From NCBI GenBank assembly GCA_035048485.1, contig CM068587.1:29716534-29780533 (forward strand): a stretch of 64,000 nt of DNA, in the 5' to 3' direction. Shown here piece by piece: positions 53,701 through 59,700 of the stretch. Both the position numbers and the translations under genes were made by a program. Position 1 is the stretch's first letter; every line of letters begins with the position of its first letter. Below the pieces are notes generated by a model. That model did no database searches, was not told the origin of the DNA, and worked only from the letters and a program-made list of their open reading frames with translations. This DNA comes from Pteria penguin. Taxonomy: Eukaryota > Mollusca > Bivalvia > Pterioida > Pteriidae.

Positions 53701-56700
53701 TTTTACAACAATACAAATGAATTTTTTTTTTATAGATTTATAAAACAATCATTTTTTTATTGCAATATAAATGAATTCTTTTTTTGTAATGTACTTTAAA
53801 ATTTCCTACCCATATCTACTTAATTTTTACTCCTAATTTAAGAATATATGGATTAGTTCAGAACTGTTTTTATCTTTTTGCAGAAGCAATATGAGCAATC
53901 CAATAATAACTTACTATTTCTTCTACAGCATCAGTATGTTGTTTCAGAACAGAGACAAAAAAGTCAAAAAGGTCGGCCATATTGGCATTGAGGGCTAGCA
54001 TGATTTCTCGACGGCGTTGCTGAGGAATCGTTTGTAATAACACAGCATCTTCTACTACACGGAGGTAGATCTTCATCACTAACTCTGTCTGTGTTTCCTA
54101 TCAAAGAAAGAAAATAAACGAATCAACCACAACATATGTCATGACAGAAATACCTATCCATTGTTGACTTATTACAGGGATGGAAAACTTAAGATCCTAA
54201 ATATCAAGCTTCTCTGTGCTATAGAGACTTCAATGGGGATGTCATTGATAGATAGATTTATTCATATATATCTGAAACAAATAATTTTGATCCAATATTG
54301 TTACCTTTTTAAAGTATCAATTTATTTCAACATAAACTAGATGTGTTTGTGCAACGTGAATGCCCCCGGCAGCAACAAAGTCGAAATCAGGCAAATTTTG
54401 AAATATAGGTCAAAGATAACTGTCAAGGTCACAAGGTTATTGACCTTGGTGTAATTTTGAAGGTTTTATTAGTGGAATAATCATGCTTATATGAAGTCTC
54501 TATCTCTCACTGATCAAAAGTTATGGCAAATCAGGTAAATTTTGAAATGAAGGTCAAAGGTCATGGCTAAGGTCACGAGGTAAATGACCTTGGTATAATT
54601 TAATAGAACTTTATTAGTGAAGTATACATTCCAAAAATGAAGTCTCTATCTCTCACGGTTCAAAAGTTATGGAAAATCAGGTAAATTTTTAAATGTAGGT
54701 CAAAGGTCATGGCCAAGGTTATAAGGTCAATGACCTTGGTGTAATTTGAAAGAGTTTTATTAGTGGAATATACATGCAATCTATGAACTCTCTAACGGTT
54801 CAAAACTTATGGTGAAGATTATAGTTGACAGCAGATAAACAAACAAAAAGACAAGACAGGTAAAAAATAATATACCCCCGATCTATAAATCCAGTGGCAT
54901 AAAAACCAAGATCAGTTTATAAATTTGTATTTTTCCCCTTTTCCTAATTTCCATTCTAATCTATGTTTATTTGCTTGTCGCAAGGACTAGATCTAATTCT
55001 TCACTGCTTTCAACAGGTCTACTATATAGTATACATAATCAATCTGATTAAAACCATATCTTTATCCCGCTTCTCTATTTGTACCATTGCGGATAAAGAT
55101 CTGACGAAACTCCATAAGAGGTCATGTTTTGGTGAACTCAGATTTTCAGCCAATCAGTGGATCGGCTACAAATTCCTAGGAAGGAAATTAACATTCACAG
55201 CGTGCGTGACCCACAAGGTATTTTTTGAACAGTGTTTGTTACATATTGCGTCACTATCACATGCCTAGATGAGTCATTGATTGGCTATGGGAAATAATGG
55301 TTTCAGTGACTGAAACGTCATCAGAGTTCACCAGAACATGACCTCTTACAGGGTTTTGCCAGATCTTTATCCGCAATGGGACAAATAGAGAAGCGGAATA
55401 AAGATATGGTTTTAATCAGATTGCATACATAATATACCATAATCACTTGTGTTTAATGCATATCCTTTTACAGCTACACTTTTTTTTACCTACATCATCA
55501 TGACAAACCTACCCATTTTTACCTACATCATTCCTGACACACCTATTTTTTTTCTACACACCTACCTTTCTTTACCTACATCATCGGTGACACACTTACC
55601 CTTTGTTTTACCTACATCATCCCTGACACACCTACCCTTGTTTTACCTACATCTTCTGTGACACACCTATTCTTTTATTACCTACATCTTCCCTCACATA
55701 CCTACCCTTTTTTTTACCTGCATCATCCCTGCCACACCAACCCTTTTTTCACATCATCCCTGACACACCTACCTTTTTTTTACCTATATCATCCCTCAGA
55801 TACCTACCCTTTTTTTACCTACTTCATCTGAGACACACCTACCCTTGTTTTACCTACATCATCTCTAACACACCTATACTAGTTTTACCTACATCATCGG
55901 TGACACACCTACCCTTTGTTTTACCTACATCATCCCTGACACACCTACCCTTGTTTTACCTACATCTTCCGTGACACACCTATCCTTTTTTTACCCACAT
56001 CTTCCCTGACATACCTACCCTTTTTTTACCTACATCATCTCTAACACACCTATACTAATTTTACCTACATCTTCCCTGACACACCTACTCTTTTATGCCT
56101 ACATTATCCCTAACATGCCTACTCTTTTTTACCTACATCACCCCTGATACACCTACCCTTTTTTTACCTACATCTTCCCTGACACATCTACTTTTTTTAC
56201 CTATATCGTCCGAGACACACTTACCCATTTTGGACCAATATCATCCCTGACATATCTACCCTTTTTTTTTCCTAAATCTTCCCTGACACACTTACCCTTT
56301 CTTGACCAACATCATCCCTGACACACTCACCCTTTTTGTTTTTTGACCTAGTAAACCAACACATTCAGTATGTTAGTCTGTATCAATTTTGACATACATC
56401 CTTCATTGGTGAAGTATACACACACATTCAACATACAAGTCTGACATCATCCCTGACACACTTACCCCTTTTTGACTGAGAACATACATATCATGCTGAA
56501 GGTTAGACCACAGCTGAGGCCATTCTCTTTTGATGAGTTCCACAGTTATCTTTGATACTGCATCCTTTATATGATATTCTTCTTCTAATATACTCAGGGT
56601 TCCCTGTAAAGTAAATGAACAATGTAATTCTAAAGTCATTTCTGTAAAGTTTCCATTTATCTCTTGAAACCTTGTACATGTATCTCTGCTTTAGGATTAT

Positions 56701-59700
56701 TTTGTTTAGAACAGAATTATTCAAATGCCACACCTTGTCAGCCTTAATGGCAATGTGGAAACTGGAGACAATATAAAACACTGAAACAATGTTAATTAGA
56801 ATGGGGGTAAAGAGCAATGCCTGACTGGTTCTTAAAGATAAATCATAATTAATTCATTGTACCTTCATAAACAATGGTTTTCCGGTTCCCACATATAAAT
56901 CATGATTATACAAATGTACCTTTGTAAACCATGGTTTGATTCCCACAAATAAATCCTGATTATATCTTTGTAAACCATGGTTTTCCTACCCCAGCTAACA
57001 TACTGGTATCACCAAGAAAACTCCAATTACAACAAAATAACCACTGTAGATCTGTACAAACCAACCGAATACTGTATGTACACCCCTTCAGTAAATGACT
57101 TAGTGCAATTCATATATCTTCAAACTCACTGGAAAGGTTGCAATTCTTTGAAGTTTTAAGCCATGAAAATACATGTACATGTACATTTTTTAAAATATCA
57201 GTAATAATTTTTTTTCTCAAATGCTTACAGCATTTTTCATTACCTCTAACATAATGTAGCTTGTATACCTGCATTTGTCATTAATTCTAAGGCAATATAT
57301 CACTTATAAACTTACATTTGTGATTTATTTATAGACAACATATTTCTTGCATATTTAAAAATTTGCCATAGATTTAAGACAGTATGTTTTTTGTATACTA
57401 ACATTTGCAATAAACTCTATGGCACTATATTTCATGTATATCTGCATCTACCATCAATTTTAAGGCAATACGTCTTTTGTACTCTTACATTTGCCATTAA
57501 CTCTAAGGCAATATTTTTCTTGTACACTTACATTTGCCATTAACTCTAAGGCAATATGTTTCTTGTACACTATATTTGCCATTAACTCAAAGGCAATGTT
57601 TTTTGTACACTTACATTTGCTATCAATTTTACAGCACTAATTATTTGTATGCTTACATTTGCCATTAACTCTAAAGCACTATGCTTCAAATATTCTTTCT
57701 CCTCCTGTGTCATGTCATTCCAACGAAATCTGAAAAAAAAATGGCATTGGAATATAGAGGACAAAATGTCAAATTTAAACTCCTATTGGCGTAATATTTA
57801 TTTTGAGACCTGCTCACCATGTTCAACAACTATCTAGTAGCGATATTGCTCCTGAATTATTACAATGTAATAATAAAAATTTGTTAAAAAGTGTTATAAA
57901 TTAGCTCTTCAATATGCCAGATCTGAAATGTACAATTTAGTCTTTGAAGAATTGTAAATATTGGTAAACAATAAAATTTATTTGTATCTAATCATATTTG
58001 ATGAAATTCACTCACTTTACTACATGTTCTAGAAGTTGAAGACCAAAATGCCTTATAATTGGTTTATGTATCTTCTCTGCTAAGAATAACCCAACAGGTA
58101 CACATAGAGGAGATGTCTCCTTGAAATCTTCACAAACCTGTTGTCACAAGAAGAATAAAGAAGATGCAGTATGACTCACAATGGAACTCAACTTCAAACT
58201 GAATTCAATCATCATTTACATATATATACACTAAAACATTGTATCTTCTTCTCATCGATCTTGTCTTACTGTTAATGTACCGGTACTTATTTTCAACATA
58301 AACAAATTTTAGCACAAATACTGACAGGATGGATTGCAATGCACTAGCTTAGTTAAGAATTAGGGTGACCATTGACTTTATACTTTTGAATACACTGTAT
58401 AAGCATAAATATGAACTACATGTAGCACACAAAGTACAGCACTAACTTTGCAAAAATATGAATCCCTAGTTATCCAACTAAAATCAACATACAGTAATTT
58501 CATTGTTTCCTTTAAATTCTATGACACCACAATTCATAGATCAGCACTAAAATAAAAACCCTGGCAAGAAGTAGTTTGTTGAGCATTATTAGGTCTCAAA
58601 CTGAACATCACATAAAATATGAACGTCATGTATCATGTCAAGATAACACAAACAAATAGGGCATATTTGAAAGAAAGCAAAAGATAACCTTATTAAAATT
58701 TTAATGCTCTCTACAAGTTTTACAATATTTTCAAAAATATCCCCTAGATAAGAAAATTAACTCCTTCCATGCACTGTTACCTTAACCTTACTGGTACCTC
58801 CTTAACTCAAAGTCAAGATACACCCATGGACAACTTTTGCATCAAGTACGAGCACACAACCTTTTTTTTTCTTGATGTGGTCAAGATAAAATCTAATAGT
58901 TCTTCTCTAAACCGGTGTTTATGGAAAAATTTATACTTAACCATGCCCATCTTTCTTAAGGCCAAGACCATGGCTGAGGAATTCCAGTTGATATGTCATG
59001 AGAATTGTAGGTAGGGGTATTTTAGTTTGAATCCCTTCCCTACACTCTAATTGTTATAGAAATGGCAATAAACGTAATAATTGTGCTTTCTGGTTAGCTT
59101 GGGAAGGTTTTGATGAAACCTCAAATTGACAGGGCAGGAATAGGTACATGTACAACCCATGGTTTTCTATTTAAGACTGATTATTGAAGGGGGCAGGGGT
59201 GGGGATGTATTGTTGACACAAAGACTATTTCCATGATTTGAGCTTCAGATACACTATACATGTATAGTGAGTTTTGAAAAATATGCAAGAATTTTTTCTT
59301 AATGTGTATAAATAGGTATCTATTTTCTGTCTACCAATTTATTTTCAAAGTATCATGTACACTATTTCTATTAATAAATTAAAATAAAAAGAGAGAGAGA
59401 GAAAGAGACAGACACAAATTTGCTCATTCATAAATGACTGACTGCTTGAAGAATTGGAATATACATTTATATTCCCTTGTTTCTTAAGTTCTTGGCAACA
59501 GGCAAAAGACTGAGAACTTGCTTTTCTACAACAAATAAATCAAGACAATGACACAAAAATCTGTGAAAAAGATAGGGCCACCCTTAAAATTATTAAGATT
59601 ACGTGACGTGACCGACTCACTAAAATCACAACTTCAAAATTTTTTGGTCCGTTGCTGTTCCAATATATTTTTTTTTTTTTGCGTCCGTATTTAGGCCTTG

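Noticed and set aside
55449..55661. Frame with repeated LPTSSLTHLP
   Set aside because: Product of the exon 4 donor-derived minisatellite.
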